Shown here piece by piece: positions 1 to 13,000 of a stretch of DNA of 64,000 bases. The notes under the pieces are model-generated. The model had not been told where the DNA came from and did no database searches. It saw only the letters and a program-made list of their open reading frames with translations. This DNA is from Macrolepiota albuminosa (Eukaryota > Basidiomycota > Agaricomycetes > Agaricales > Agaricaceae). The stretch is taken from NCBI GenBank assembly GCA_027475525.1, contig JAMWFC010000044.1, positions 745,340-809,339 of the forward strand. Reading direction: 5' to 3'. The position numbers and the translations under genes are program-made. The stretch's first letter is position 1. The number at the start of each line of letters is the position of its first letter.

Positions 1-461
1 TGGTTTTTGTGTAGATTTATAAGTTGGTGTGACTATGGCCTCGGCAGCTGCTTCTGCTGGTGTTGTTTCAGTCATTTCACCTCCATTTGTCTGCTCTGCA
101 TGCATGGTTATCCCAAGTGCTTCAACTGTGTGTTTTCTGGGGTGGGCGTTCCCGGCTCCTCTACTTTGTCAAAAACGCCGGTTTCCGGTCACTTCTGTAC
201 TCCAAGTGCCTGTTTCACTGGGACATGCTGATTGGGCTTTCTCTGTGTGCAGGAAGGGTTCCAGCATGTTCACCGAATCTGGTTTCACGCATCCCATTTC
301 TCCTACTGTCCTGACCGTGGGAGTTTACGGTCGAGATCCTTGCCAGCCTTGGCGCTTACGTCATAGGATTATATAAGGGGTGCCTAAGGTTCCTGTACAC
401 TTCAGTACACCATTCGACGTTCAGCGTTCAGCGCTCAGCTTATACCTGACATTATATATAT
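1..461. other. No confident gene; upstream region
   Basis: Several short open frames overlap here but none shows a recognisable domain, intron structure or composition that singles it out as coding. A TATA-like stretch (TATATAAG) begins near 370, about 90 bp before the start codon at 462, so the right end is probably the promoter and leader of the TENA-family gene. Confidence 0.4.
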
Positions 462-1239
462 ATGGACCCTACAGTCTCTAACGTGACAATAACGTCGCAT
501 CTTCTATCTTTGTCTCCAACTCTCTATTCCCGTGCGACCAAAGGACATCCGTTTCTCATTTCTGCAGCCAAAAACAATATAAGTAATAGCCTTCTATCCC
601 TTTGGTTATCGCAGGACCGTATCTACGCTTCACAGGCTTATCCACGCTTCATTGGAGCATTGGTGTCTCATATACCGTTCCGGCCGACCGTTCTGAGCGT
701 GTCAGGAGTGCCGGATCATTCGCAGCGTATCTTGAAGATTCTTTCCTATTCACTGCAGAACGTTGTGCGTGAGGTCGGGTTCTTTGATGATACTTCAAAG
801 CAGTGGCAGCTAGATTTGGCACAATGGAAGGAGAGGAGAGGGACAAAAAACTACACTGCTGAAATGGCTCGGATTTCCGGTACTGGAAAAGTTGAGGAGG
901 GTCTGCTGTTTTTATGGGCCATGGAAAAGGTGAATAATGAGTATGCGTGTATCAATCGGAACTGATGCAACGCGTTAGGTTTATCTGGACGTGTGGTCCG
1001 CTGTGGATGAAGCCTTGACATCGGCCAACAGCCCTCCTTCTGCATTGAAGTCATTAGCAAAAAACTGGAGCACCGCCGAATTCAAAGATTTTGTGGATGA
1101 CCTTGCCTCTTTAGTTGACGATATCTATCGAAATCTTGACCGTAACGCGTGGATAATTGCAGAAGACGTCTGGAGACGAGTTCTTGAACTCGAAGAGGAT
1201 TTCTGGCCTGGCCTTGAAGAAGGGAAAGACATGTATTAA
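462..1239 (+). CDS. TENA/THI-4 family protein (thiaminase-2/PqqC-like)
   Basis: Two exons (462-929 and 979-1239) joined by a 49-nt GT-AG intron (930-978) give a 242-aa all-helical protein. The splice places WAMEK directly before VYLDVWS, matching the conserved central signature of the TENA/THI-4 family. The C-terminal stretch with NWSTAEF, the DVWRRVLELEEDFWP helix and acidic residues is also typical. Bacterial and plant members hydrolyse thiamin or aminopyrimidine breakdown products for thiamin salvage; many fungal paralogues have no proven activity, so the substrate is inferred only. ATG 462 follows a TATA-like element. No signal peptide is visible, so the protein is probably cytosolic. The intron carries an in-frame stop, which explains why an unspliced reading ends early. 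Confidence 0.85.
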
Positions 1240-2412
1240 GTCTTCAGGTTTTCGTTGCCCTGCTTCATGAGGTAGGAGAGATCAAATTCCGATTTTTTAT
1301 TCTACATGTCTAGATATCCTAAAATCTAAATTTGCCCCAGCACAATTCAGCTCCTGCCAGTGTTTTGTACGCAGCTAGCGATTTGCTAAACTTATCTGCC
1401 AATTACTATGAATTCTTCCGTGCCTAGGCCTTCGCCGGATCTCGATTCTCCGTTCTGTTAATTCCACCCTTAAACTCCTGAGTGTTGGCTATGCCGCTTG
1501 TTCCACCCGGAACTTGCATCTGTATTGTATACGTCGTTCAAGGGTTCAGACGATGTCCTCCATGAACCTCCGCCGCTGTCTCACTCATGCAAAAGCCGGG
1601 TCTTTAAGTTGATCAATGAGCTGATCCCAACATAATAGGTGATAATTAAAGAGGGGCAACAGGTAACCGCCACAATACGATGTCTGTTGAGATAATTACA
1701 TTAAATATAGATTGTTTTATTCGGAATTATTTTCGAGTCAATAGGAAGACTGCTGTCTATTTTAAAAAGCTTGGTAAGACAATGTCTGAGTCCTTACATA
1801 ATCACGAATGGGCGAGTCAACCGAAGCCTACTATTCGAAGGGTAAGAAGAACATATGTTCTTGGGAGATGCGCATGTGCATGTTACAGCGAGTATTTTCC
1901 AATGACGCGCCTCACTTTGCGTAAATAATTAGGGGACGAGAATTCAGATACTCATCAGCCGTCGGAACGAGTTGAGACAATGACGCCACCATCAGTGGCG
2001 CTCCTATTCAGTCGTATTGAGTCCGTACTCCCGATCGTGTGTAGACGATCATGGAAGCGCACAATCTGCGGACACTATCTAATTGTGAATCATAACGTGG
2101 TTCGCAATGAATCCCGGTCCTTATGCCGCGTTTGCCGCTAGGCGCTTTCACACGACTATTCGGAGGTGATCGAGTATTATAGAGCCTAGACATTATAGAT
2201 TAGAAATGGGTCATGAAGGGGCATTCACTCCTCTCTCATCTTCCAGAGCACAGTTTCTCGTCTTGGCCGCCCTCGTAAGTGTAAACTGTCTTGGGAGTTG
2301 TAATTTATTCTGTGAACACCAAACGTTGCGCCTTATCCACATGTTTCTGTTTTCCGGTCTTAGACATTCAACATTGTCAATCGCAGTCTGACACCCTTCT
2401 TGCAGGCCACAC
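1240..2412. other. Intergenic region with possible 5' UTR intron of the kinase gene
   Basis: No domain-bearing gene was found. A small frame at 1680-1928 is unsupported. A strong GTAAGT donor at 2275 and a TTGCAG acceptor ending at 2405 could remove a 131-nt intron from the leader of the downstream kinase. The ATG at 2206 lies in the first leader exon but is out of frame with the kinase after splicing, so it would form an upstream ORF rather than an N-terminal extension. Confidence 0.4.
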
Positions 2413-4307
2413 ATGTCGCTGAAGTCGACACCCAAGCTTCAGCTCGGCAAGCGCATCGATGGCGACACCCTTGAGTTTGTTGAAGTCCTTGGAGTAGGAG
2501 GTTATGGAGTTGTCTATAGGGCGGTAGACGTCACCACCCCGGAACAAACCTCTTACGCGGTGAAGTGCCTCCTACACTTCAAAGACCAGAAAGATCAACG
2601 TCCTAACCGTCGACAATTCCACATACGAGAGATTGCCCTCCATCAAATTTCCTCTGCACATCCAGGCATCGTCACACTCCATCGAATCATCGAGGACGAC
2701 GAATTTACCTATATCATCATGGACTACGCCCCGGATCATGACCTCTTCACTCAGATACTCAATAATTGCCGCTATCTTGGTAACGACGCACTTATCAAAC
2801 ATGTCTTCCTTCAGCTAGTCGATGCTGTTGAATATTGCCATTCCCTTGGGATATACCATAGGGACTTGAAGCCGGAGAATATCCTTTGCTTCGACAACGG
2901 ATGCACCGTTGCCATTACCGACTTCGGGCTCGCAACCACGGAAAAAGTTAGCGGAGAGCTGCACACTGGGAGCATATACCACATGAGTCCCGGTAAGTAA
3001 GGCCGACTTCCTCCACATGCCTCGCACTGACGTCGAAGGCCGATCTGATAGAATGCCAGGGCGGTGATTTTGCTTTGGATGGACAGTACTCCCCCAAGTT
3101 TAACGACGTCTGGTCCCTCGGTATCATTCTCCTAAATCTCGCCACAGGACGGAATCCTTGGAAGACTGCGACCACCGACGATCTCACCTTTCAGGCATAT
3201 CTCCGAGACCCCTTGAATTTCTTCCCTTCTGTTCTCCCAATCTCTTCAGAGATCAACGACATTCTGCTTCAGATGCTGCACATCAACTGGAGGCAGAGAA
3301 TAACTTTGTCCGAGCTCCGACAGCAGATGGAGGATATTACCACCTTCTACGCACCTGATGTCGTATTTGAAGGCAGCCAGGCTCGGTGTTCATGGGAGGT
3401 TACAGATGCCTCAAAGGCTGTACATGAGAAGGAACCCTCCCCAGACTCGCAAGGGTTGATGTCCTACTGGAGCGAGAACTCGTCCGAAACAGATTTTGGA
3501 CGAGATATACACGATGTACCCATCTGTAGTCTGCTATCGCCGCAGATCAGCGATATTCCGTTGAGCGAGCAGCCGCTGTCAAAAGTGTCAAAAGTGCCTA
3601 CCATCGATATACCACAGAGCCGGAGTCATTCTGCGTCATCGATTTTCTCCCATCAGTCTTGTTCATCCACGCCTCTGACACCGGGAAGTCATGATCGAGA
3701 ATTCGAGAATTCGACACTTGTCGATATTGCTATAGATGATGTATTCGAGGAGACAACGCCGCTCGAGGAGACTACATTGATGGAAACGGGTGTCGTATCA
3801 AGTATGTCTTCTTCCAGATTTCTCAAGGTTCCTCGGCCATCAGTAGGCGTGCATGTCGCCGATGAGGAGAGCACCTGGTACACGCCAGATACGAGCGAGG
3901 CGGTCCCTTTGTGGGATATCCCTTCCAAGATGAAGACCTCGCTGACTCCTACAAGATCCGGACTTGAGTCGCTGACTCCTTCCCCCGCTTCTCCCGTGTG
4001 GCCTGTCCAGACGCCGACAACCCACGAGGACGAAACTACTTCATCGCGTAATGACAACAAGGTCAGCTTCAATCCGATGAAGCTCTTCTCTCGCCCGTCA
4101 CGTTTTGCATCACCAATACCCAAGGATTCTACTCTGATGCCATGCAAGAACAGATTTACTCAAGAAATTCCGGGTCCAGTCAAGCCGAGCGTAGGTGGGG
4201 AGAGGGATGCGGACGCGCCTGAAGGGCGCTGGCGATTAGGACGGTTAGGGTCCGCTAGAAATTGGTTTTTGCCGCAAAAGTTGTTCGTTTCGACAGCGGC
4301 GTCATAG
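2413..4307 (+). CDS. Ser/Thr protein kinase, Ran1/Sks1/Vhs1-like
   Basis: Exons 2413-2992 and 3052-4307 (intron 2993-3051, 59 nt) encode 611 aa. The N-terminal half is a full kinase domain: glycine loop GVGGYGVVY around residues 27-35, ATP lysine K51 in YAVK, helix-C glutamate E73, catalytic HRDLKPEN (D151), DFG at 170-172 and the activation-segment end MSPECQGG restored by splicing. A nearer acceptor (AG at 3058-3059) would break the frame, so AG at 3050-3051 was chosen. The C-terminal ~300 residues are Ser/Thr/Pro-rich and low in complexity, as in fungal nutrient-signalling kinases of the Ran1/Pat1 and Sks1/Vhs1 type. Kinase function is certain from motifs; the subfamily is an inference from overall resemblance. 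Confidence 0.9.
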
Positions 4308-4445
4308 ATTATTATTATTGTACATTATCTTTGTTGTATCATAACAGTTCGTGGAAAAAGTTTCGCAATCTTGTCAGGAAGTTACTATCTCCGTCGCATC
4401 TTAGTATAAGACAAGTCAATCACAATCAAGTCATTTACCTCATGG

Positions 4446-7400
4446 TCAATCGTGTATCGAAGTACCACTCCGGTGTTCAATGTGATTGGCTAGGAAACCA
4501 TCCCCAGACAATGAAGGATTGAGTAATGTTCTCAAAGAGAGATGATCCATAGTCCAAGGTCCAGTGACGATGTTACTGATGGAATTGGAGACCGTATCAG
4601 GCTGCCTAGATGATGATCCGCCTGCTCTGTCCGTAGTATCTGCGTGCCCTTGAAGATAGACCCTTGTCTCGTCGGACCGTGGTGGGTGATGACGCCCACG
4701 ATGTGAAACTTCATCGTTAGACATACTATTTAATTGTTGACTCTCAAGGGTGCCAGTTTGGATGAAAGATGGTCGACGGCTGTGAACTCGCACGGGAGAT
4801 GATGACCTCACTGAATCAGCTGGTAAAAGAGCGATTTCTCGTTCCCGCAGTGGACTCCTCGAGACAGACCTGGAAGTTGATCTACGACGAACATCGACGT
4901 CCTTGCGGTTCGAAGTCTGGGCGAGTTTATTGGGTAAGTGTTCATGTGACGAGCGCATGGCAGAACCTTCAGCAGGTACACCGAGTGAAGTGTGAAGCTG
5001 CAAACGCAAGGCAGAGTCCGCGACTGGTGGCTGATCCGCGCTCATTTGGGTGGTGGATAGATTCTGGGGTTGAGAAACACCTGTTGCATGCATGTGAGAA
5101 GACCGAACAGTAGGCGGCTGTTCTGACTGTGTAACACTATCATTCACCATATCCACGAGCTCTGGTCGTGGTTCGTAGGACCATGGACTTCGGGTTAACG
5201 AAGGCTGATATTGATATAGGCCTGGAGTCCACTCTGACCATTGATTATGTATGGCGGGTGGCATGAGAATGTCCAAGTCAGATAGCGCACTCAAAGTCAC
5301 GGTTCTGCTAGTGTCCGGTGTATGTGTAACCAAACTTTGCCGCCTTGACCACGAGTAGTCGGGCGATGCATCGGGGAGAGGGATAAACCTATTGCTATTC
5401 CGTAAAGCTTGACGAGAATGGCTTAGGGTTCGAGATCTACGCCTTTGAGAAACTTGACTTTGGTTAGAGGGCCATGCATATGCGCTGGATGGCTCTGGGC
5501 CGGTGTAGACAAGTGGGGAACGCGAAGGTCCACCCGTCACGGATCTTCGAGTCGATGGATTGTAATAATATCCACCATGACGACTAGAATGGTCCTCTAA
5601 AGAACCGGTACTTATGGGTCGCGGGGGCCTAACCTGGCTTCCAAGATCTGAAGGAGAGGCAGATCGACGAGGAACTGGCGCCATTGAGTTGGGTTGAGAT
5701 TGATTGGGATTAACAACCATAGGTTGAACCGGAGTGGAAGGACGATGAAGGTTATTCATACTTGGAGTTGTGGAGAGACTTCTTGAACGGGTCCTATGAG
5801 TACCTGACGAGCTCCTTCCTTCTGACGATGAAAGAGTTTCAAGAGATCCACCATTCAGATTGCTTGAAGGCACATAAATCGGGAAGTCTGGATTATGTGG
5901 ATGCGGTATACGTGACGAATTTGGTGCGAAAGTATGCTGGGTCTGGGGTGTGCCAATAATATTGGAGCTTTCCTGACGATCAGAAAAGTGGACTCGTCCA
6001 TCCATAGGGTTTTGAGTAGAAAAGAGCGACGTCCTGCCATTAATCCTCCTTGTGGACCTCCCATTGGGCCCTGGTCGATGAAAAATATCAATGCGACTCA
6101 ATCCTTGGGGAACGGAACCGAAGCGCTGAGCAATTAAAGTAGTTTCGTTGTCAATGCACGTTACATCTACAATGTAAATGGCAAAACTCGGGGAATTCGG
6201 GAAGAGGTCCATGTACTCATGACAGAGAACTCCAAGCGTAGAGCGAGGTTCGAAATATTTCCGATTCCACCTTTCAAGGAGCTGGGAAACGGTATCCTGG
6301 GGTCGTGGTAGATTTGGGTCTTCATTGAAAGGACGAGATGTCGGGGATGTTCCGTTCCAAGCATTACATGCTTCCTGCATTACGATTGGTCCAAAAGTTG
6401 TGAAACCGCGTTCACGATAAATGTGAAGGCAGAACGTACCGATATGAACTTCTCCCAATTTTCATATGTGAAGCCGCGTTCGATGAGGTAGTCAGGCATC
6501 GGTTCGCTGACCCGGGTCTGGAATCGGAAATCCATGATTTTTGCTCGTTTGAACCACCTGGACTCGTTATTTTGCGCCAGGGGATAGGACCCTGAGGCAC
6601 TTGCATTACCATGGTAAGCGGTTTTTTTGCCATGACTTGGTCGCCCTTGTGTCCTTTCCCGTGCCAATCGATCAAGTTCCTTTTTAAATTGTTTGTCCAT
6701 TGAATCACCGTATCGACGTAGGGTGTTCATAACGAGGATAAAATAAAGAACGCCGATAGCAAGAATGACGGAGATGATGATACGAATGACAAGCTCGGCA
6801 CGACTAGACAGGTTAAGCGAACTTTCTAGTCCACTGGTACCGGAGCGCCAAACGAAAGCCATAATACATACGATATAAAGCATTATTGACCTGAACAAAA
6901 TCTTCAACGTTGACAATTTCGATTGGTTAATCATCTTACCATGCCAACCACACCGCAGGTAAGGCGAGTAGAACCCAAACATTCCACCAAATCAACGTCT
7001 TGGTTTTCTGGGCCATCTGCATAAAGAAGTTACGGGGGTGAGAAACGAAGAGTTTCTAATGTTAGAGTCATACCTGAGCCCATTCCAATGCCTTATAGGT
7101 TTTTCTCATGCTCGCAAATCGTATGATGTATATACAACCATACAGCAAACTCATAAGAGCACAAATGAGCGAGATCAAGGCACAATTGCGCGTGATAGGA
7201 TCCGAACCCGCAGCTTCAATTTGCAGAAGTGTCAGAATGGCTCTGGAAGGTTTTCATCCTCAGTCATTATACCAGATGAGTGGATTTAAGACACTTACGA
7301 AAGTAGTAAAACAGAAACAATATTGAGAGTCTTCCATTCTCTCAATAGAGAATCAATGAAACTTTGCCAAGTAACCTTGAGATTGGTGCTAGTAGGACTC

Positions 7401-8113
7401 GTGAAGTAAAGTTGTTCAATTGTTACTGAGCCCTGAAGTGCCGCCTTCTCTAATTCGGACATAGTCATCTCCGCCTCCTCAAATATACGCGCCACACGAG
7501 ACCAATAGAATGTAGGCATACGTAAAAGAAGATGCAGGTAGACTTGACGGGGTAAATAATCACACAGAAAGTTGAATGCGAAGTTGAGAGAGTCAGCCAA
7601 CAGCACAAGAAGTCTTGTACGGCGATGCGAGTATGAATATGCATCATAAGTCTTCATCTCCGAGTCCGAATCGTCTTTAGAATGGTCGAAGGCGATTGGA
7701 AGAGAGTTTCTTCGTATACTTGGTTCATATGGGTTGACCGGGGTATACACATCGTCCAATTGAGTGGAGGGAATTGGGTATGATCCCGGAGAAGAGGGGA
7801 TTCTTGGTGGAAGAACAGAATAGGGAGGATACAGTCCCGGTGGAGGAGGAATAAAGGGCGTAGTAGGAATAAAGGGCGTAGTAGGACCATAACCATAAGG
7901 GTAACGCGGTACTTGCGGAGCTTGTTGATTGTCGCCTGGAGATATGGACGAGGTCGACGGTATGTACGTATACTGCTGTCGTCTCCCAGGGGTCCCATTG
8001 TCGTCTTGTAGCTGCTCAGGTGAATCGCCCAGACCATGACCAAGTTCAGGGAAAGCATCATGGCGATCATCCTGGCCATCAGCATTCACATTGGGCTGAT
8101 GATAGTAGGTCAT
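4446..8113 (-). CDS. Multi-pass membrane protein with long Ser/Pro-rich tail (unknown function)
   Basis: Five exons on the minus strand (7299-8113, 7074-7242, 6940-7016, 6440-6890, 4446-6374) with introns of 56, 57, 49 and 65 nt, all GT-AG and in phase, give 1,146 aa. The first ~180 residues are Pro/Gln/Tyr-rich with tandem FIPTTPF/FIPPPP segments. Residues ~280-470 contain about four hydrophobic helices: one around LISLICALMSLLYG, two around LIWWNVWVLLALPAVWLAW and SIMLYIVCIMAFVW, and one around IIISVILAIGVLYFILV. A basic linker and a ~600-residue low-complexity Ser/Arg/Pro tail follow, with many RSxS sites suggestive of phosphorylation. No family was recognised. The short exons would be missed by simple ORF calling; the start ATG 8113 is the first in the frame. 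Confidence 0.8.
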
Positions 8114-8297
8114 CGCGGTCGTGCAGGGCGAAAAGATGGCAAAGATTTGTTAAGCGCAAGTTTGATGAACTGCATGATGGCAGAAGTTCAACATGACCGG
8201 TTTTTCCGGATCGGGCTGATCTGATTGTTTGTCTTCAGAGCTTACACTGTACTTATTCGTTCCTCAGTAGTTCAACAATCTAAATAAAAAATCCCTC

Positions 8298-9629
8298 CTA
8301 GTGTGTTTCTGTAATCCAGTGCTCATGTCGCCTCGAAAGTTCCATGACAATATCCTCCTCGATCTCCCTTACTGGATTTGTTGCGGGATTGGAAGATGGG
8401 GCCGGCACTGGGATCCTTAGCCACGTCTCGGAAAACATGTCTACATCATGTGAAGGAGCCTCGGTGCCATGTGCAAGGTTCAGAAGATCCTTTCGTGAGA
8501 TGAATACAACCTCGTACTTGCGTCTATGGAGCTCGTTACCGATGACCACTTGATGGCCATATCGTTCCAGCGCGGCACGAGCTTTTGGTATCAACAATTG
8601 CTGGTCAGTTTCCAGCTGTAGATTGAAATTGAGAATGAAAAGACAATGAATAAGTGAGAGTATTACCTTAAAAGAAACAATGAATCCTTCCCCCTTCGTC
8701 CATTCGGTAACCATCGGCTTCAAGATCTTTGGAACCTGGTCCATCTCAATATGGAGGCTTCCCTTTCCAGACTGGATCTTGTGTTCTGACTGAGATGGTT
8801 GTCCGATCAATTGCAAATCGGTGGTTTAGAGTGTAGTTGATACCAACCATCTTCTGCCTCGGAAGGAAGAAATCGCTGACTGCAGCGGCGAGGTAATACA
8901 TTGACTTCTTTCCGAGCACAGAAAGCTCCTGTGTGACAGCCCGGAGGAGCCAAAGGTAGTCATTGACTGTGACGAAGGTTAAGGTGTGCAGGGTTCCCGC
9001 GGCATGCACCGATTTATACGCGGAGAGTACTTGCGACAAGTCTTGCCGCACATTATCTGTGACGCAAATCTCAGGAAGAGGGCTAGTTCCATCCTTGGGA
9101 TCCTGGATTTCCAAGAAGTCGAGGAATGGATTAGTTGAGTGTGAGTAGTGTCTCGAGAAGGGTTGCAGACTGAACTGCCGATGCATGAAGATCACCGAAT
9201 ACCCAGCTTTCAGGAAGTATTCAGCAGAAGTAGCACCGCGCGTTCCTACAAGAATGAGAAATCAAGATAAATTTTCTTTTTTGAGAAATGAAACACACCT
9301 GCACTGAAGTTGTCGAGGAAACGAACTCTACATGTTGGGAAAAGCATTGTTAACCACTTTCCCAGACGATACGTCGAAGCGCGCTCACACATTGAGCTCC
9401 AAAGGAACAGTTGTCCCCCCACTCTATTGGATGAGATAAGGGTTGACCCAACCCCAGAATACAGTCCACATACCGTCACCAGGACGACTTTTCTGTCCTC
9501 CTTCGCTTGTCGAGCGATGAAGTTTCTGACCGCACTGATATCGCGTTGGAGCGAAGGGGGTGGCGGCTGCGTTGCAAAATATTCCTCTGCTGAGAAATGT
9601 AAAGACGCCGGCTCCGTTACAGTAGCCAT
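8298..9629 (-). CDS. Phosphopantothenate-cysteine ligase (PPCS/Cab2)
   Basis: Six exons (9474-9629, 9389-9423, 9299-9327, 8848-9245, 8667-8789, 8298-8615) encode 352 aa, close to yeast Cab2. Splicing assembles the nucleotide-binding loop SGGTTVPLE, then VRFLDNFSAGTRG with SAEYFL, which are diagnostic of eukaryotic PPCS. Later come AAAVSDFFLP and SEHKIQSGKG, residues of the 4'-phosphopantothenate/cysteine site. The enzyme catalyses the ATP-dependent joining of cysteine to 4'-phosphopantothenate, the second step of CoA synthesis, in the cytosol. Two tiny exons (35 and 29 nt) are needed to keep the frame. The fourth intron uses a weak GTTGGT donor. ATG 9629 was chosen over an upstream GTG-initiated frame. 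Confidence 0.93.
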
Positions 9630-10025
9630 TTGGCACTGGTCGTTATGTTCTAAATCGAGGAGATAGCACACCGCAATACTACACTTGTGTTATCACTCAG
9701 GAATGCGCGGTTTGGTCCGTTTCGTTGAGGTGGGAGGACCCGGGTATGTAGTCAGAGAGAACGATATCGATGGCAACTACAAATTCATAAACTTTGATCA
9801 AGCACATGAGACTTCTACATCTCCTCGACGTATTTTGAATCAGCTATCGCGATCGCATAAGATGTGTCTTTTGACAGATAAGAAAGCAAGAATAGAGATT
9901 GAAGGGGTATCAATATTATGTACTTGATGAGATAAGTCCTCCAGAATTGTAATCGATACACCTAGTGAAAAAGGTCTGATCGTCCAGACTGCATCAAGGA
10001 AGGATAACCGATGAACGAGCTATAA
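9630..10025. other. Intergenic: promoter of PPCS and 3' flank of the Sec2-like gene
   Basis: About 400 bp between two minus-strand genes. No coding signal; an unsupported short frame at 9685-9927 has no recognisable content. Confidence 0.4.
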
Positions 10026-13000
10026 TTACTGCTTCAACCCTCCAATTCGCGCCCAGAACATTGCCTCCTTCAACCGAATTATTTCCTTCCACGTCCGTTC
10101 CTCCCAGGTCGTATCCCCAACATAATTACCAGATGAATCGTCGTCTGACGACTTCTTGCTATTATTACTGTCCTTTTCAGCATCTTTGCCGTCGTTGGTT
10201 TGAACGTCTAGCGAGGTTACGACCGTGTCATCACCTTCGACTTTCGTCACAGAAGTCTCCGCCTTCTCCGTTATCTTCTCGTCGGTCTTCGTCTCAGCTT
10301 TCTCCTCAACATTATCCTTTAAGTCCGTCTTCTCCGTCGTCACCTCAATCTTGTTCGTCATTTCCTCATCCTTATTCTCCGCCTTCTCCCCATCCTTGTA
10401 TGACTTTTCCTCAACACTGTCCAATTTTTCCTCGACCTTCTTCTCCTTCTCCTCTAGCTCATTGTCATCCCGAGACAGTCTAACCTTATCACGGCCTTCC
10501 TTTTCTGCTTTAGCCCCCTCTTTCTCAGAGTCAGACCCAGACTCCGCATCAACAAATACTTCTTCCTCAGCTGAAGGAGAGATTCTAACCAACCCATCCA
10601 CGATCTTTTCTTCCTTCACGCCCTCTTCAACCGGAGGTACAGCAGCAGGAGTAGATAAACCCGCTTGTTCTGGGTCTTGCCTCTTGGACTTCCGGTCAGC
10701 GTCTTCGCCACTTGACTCATTGGCATGTTCAGCAGGCGTTGATGGTCGTGAGGGCATCTCGCTATCCGCGAGCGCGCGAGAGGTACGAGTGGCTGCCCGT
10801 CTTGGTAACGGTGGCGGGGTAAGAGTATCAGGTGGAGTAGGGGATGCATTTACAACGGGCGGAGTTTGCGGACGTGGGTCAGAGTTCATTGGCCGGCGTG
10901 GTGGTCGTGGTGGTATTTTGGGTTCCTGAGCAGTGGTGGTTGTCATGTCAGCAGGTGTAACAGAAGTTACGGGCGTTGCTGCAGGCGCCGTTGGAGCTTC
11001 TGGAGGTGTAGGGGCTGCTACAGGGCCTGTGGGGTTTTCTGCTTGAGGGCCGGAAGCTGAGACAGCTGCAAGAGATTCTGAAGGAGTCTCTGTGGAAATT
11101 TTAGGTGCTGTAGAGGAATCGTTTGTAGAGTCACTGGTTGTAGGGTTTTCAGATGTTCCTGCAGGCTTTTCTGCAGATACAGGAGCGGAAGAGGGACTTG
11201 CATGGCGTTTCGGCAGGGGTGGAGGAATCAGAGGTTTCGCAGGCGTAGAAACGACTGAGGTAATGGTGGTATCGGGGGCGCCTTTCGAAGGTAGTGGTGG
11301 TGGGAGCCGTCTGCGTGCAGATTTGGGCTCAAGAGGTGGTGGAGTCGATGATAAAGTCTTCTCAGCAGCCTTAGCCTTTTTGACTTTGTCCTTGTCTCCT
11401 TCTCCCCAACTCACAGCACGTTCACCAAGTGCGCTGGCCATGCTCCATAAACCTCTCCGACGTGGAGGTATTGGTGGTTTCTCTGCGGTTGGTGATACGA
11501 CTTTGGTTGGGAGTATGGGGACCTCCTCCTCCCAGATCTTCTCGACGACACCTGAGCGAACGAAAGCCCACAGGGAGCAAGTTGAGCGAAGGCGGTGGAG
11601 ACACCATTGATTCGGGCACAGGGGGTATATGGTAGAGGATTGTTGAGAGTTGGCGCTTGAGGTGTTGGAGGCCTGATTGTCAGTGTGTGTGGGTAAAGGA
11701 GAAGAAGACACGGAAGAACTCGTTGTTCTAGGTCGAGATGGTATAGAGCTAGAGGACATCGTTGACGATGGTGTTGCAAGTTTGAAAATGTACACCTGTG
11801 AAGGGGATACCTGATCAAGAGACGCCTTCCGAGAAGACGTAGGTGTAGTTGGTGCAGAGTTATTCGTAGCGATTGAATAATTGGTCGTAGAAGGCTTCTT
11901 AAACAAGGAAGCGGACCATGATGTCGAACCAGAATTTGAATGGGTGAGGACAGGAGGAAGAGGCAGGGTAGAGTTGCTGCCTGGGGCTGATATCGAGAAC
12001 ACTGACATTCCACAGAGAGCACATGACACGCTGCCTGTAATAGTGGAACCGGAGGGGTTGATCTCTTGAAGGAAAGCAATTGAAGACATTGGTTCTATGA
12101 TGAGCTGCCCATTATGTATAGCGGCAAGCACAGACCGGCGCGACAACCAATTGAGCGACGGCGCAAGATCGAGCCGTATCGTTGGCTCCCTAATATGATG
12201 TAAAAGGGATGCTCGTATGACATTCAAAATAAACTCACGAATCCTCATTTAGAAGCCTCGCCAAGAACGGTAGAGGTAGTAGGGATGATATCGCAGGTGG
12301 CTGCGAAGAGGACGAGTGAACAGAGCGCAGGTGAGCCACAAAGAGCAGAAATTCTTGATACGGAGAATGTGAGCTTAGCAACCGTAATGACTGAGTCGGA
12401 TTCTTGCTGGAGGGCTTGTTCATACCCTTGCCAACGGTCACGTCCAGAGCTTCCTGGGACGCTTCAGCCAATCTCTCAGCTTCCTCCTTTTCCGCACGAA
12501 GCATCTGAATCTGTTGCTGCATGGCGGAAACCGCCTCTTCCGCGCTTTTCAAGTTGCGTTCAGCGGCTTCAACCTTTTGCTCGCTCTCGTGCCGAGCGAG
12601 GCGGGCCTCTGCCACCATCGTATTAGCTTGACCGAATAGAGTAGCGCTGAGATCGTCCAAGTCTTTCTCTATGGCATGACGTGCACTCTCTGCTTGACCG
12701 CGTTGAGCCGCCTCTTCTGTCGCCTTCTCCATCAGGCGAGTGAGCTCGGCCGTTACTTGAGATTTCTCCACCAGTATTCCGGTGTTGAGCGCAGAGAGGT
12801 GCTGCTCACGTTCCGATTCCAGTTGTGTTATTTTAAGAGATGAAGAACGATTGGTCTCAGAGGCGGCATGCAAGTCGTCTTCCAGGTCGGAAACTCTGTC
12901 ATAGGACTTGACGAGTTTGTTGTTTAATTCGCTGACCTGAGAGAATAGATCTTGCACTTGTGAGCGCAAAGAGTCGATAACCAATTGCTGTGCTTCAGGG

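Noticed and set aside
7..376. Overlapping small frames at the window start
   Set aside because: No motifs, no intron structure, and all three plus frames are open to similar length, so none stands out as coding.
2206..2274. N-terminal extension of the kinase from ATG 2206
   Set aside because: Splicing 2275-2405 puts this frame out of phase with the kinase, so it cannot be an extension.
10225..10500. Possible Ser-rich secreted protein on the plus strand
   Set aside because: Reverse complement of the Glu/Lys repeat tail of the Sec2-like protein.
10061..11610. Long plus-strand frames opposite the Sec2-like gene (Ser-rich, up to 234 aa)
   Set aside because: They mirror the low-complexity Glu/Lys/Pro region of the real minus-strand gene; composition, not coding, keeps them open.
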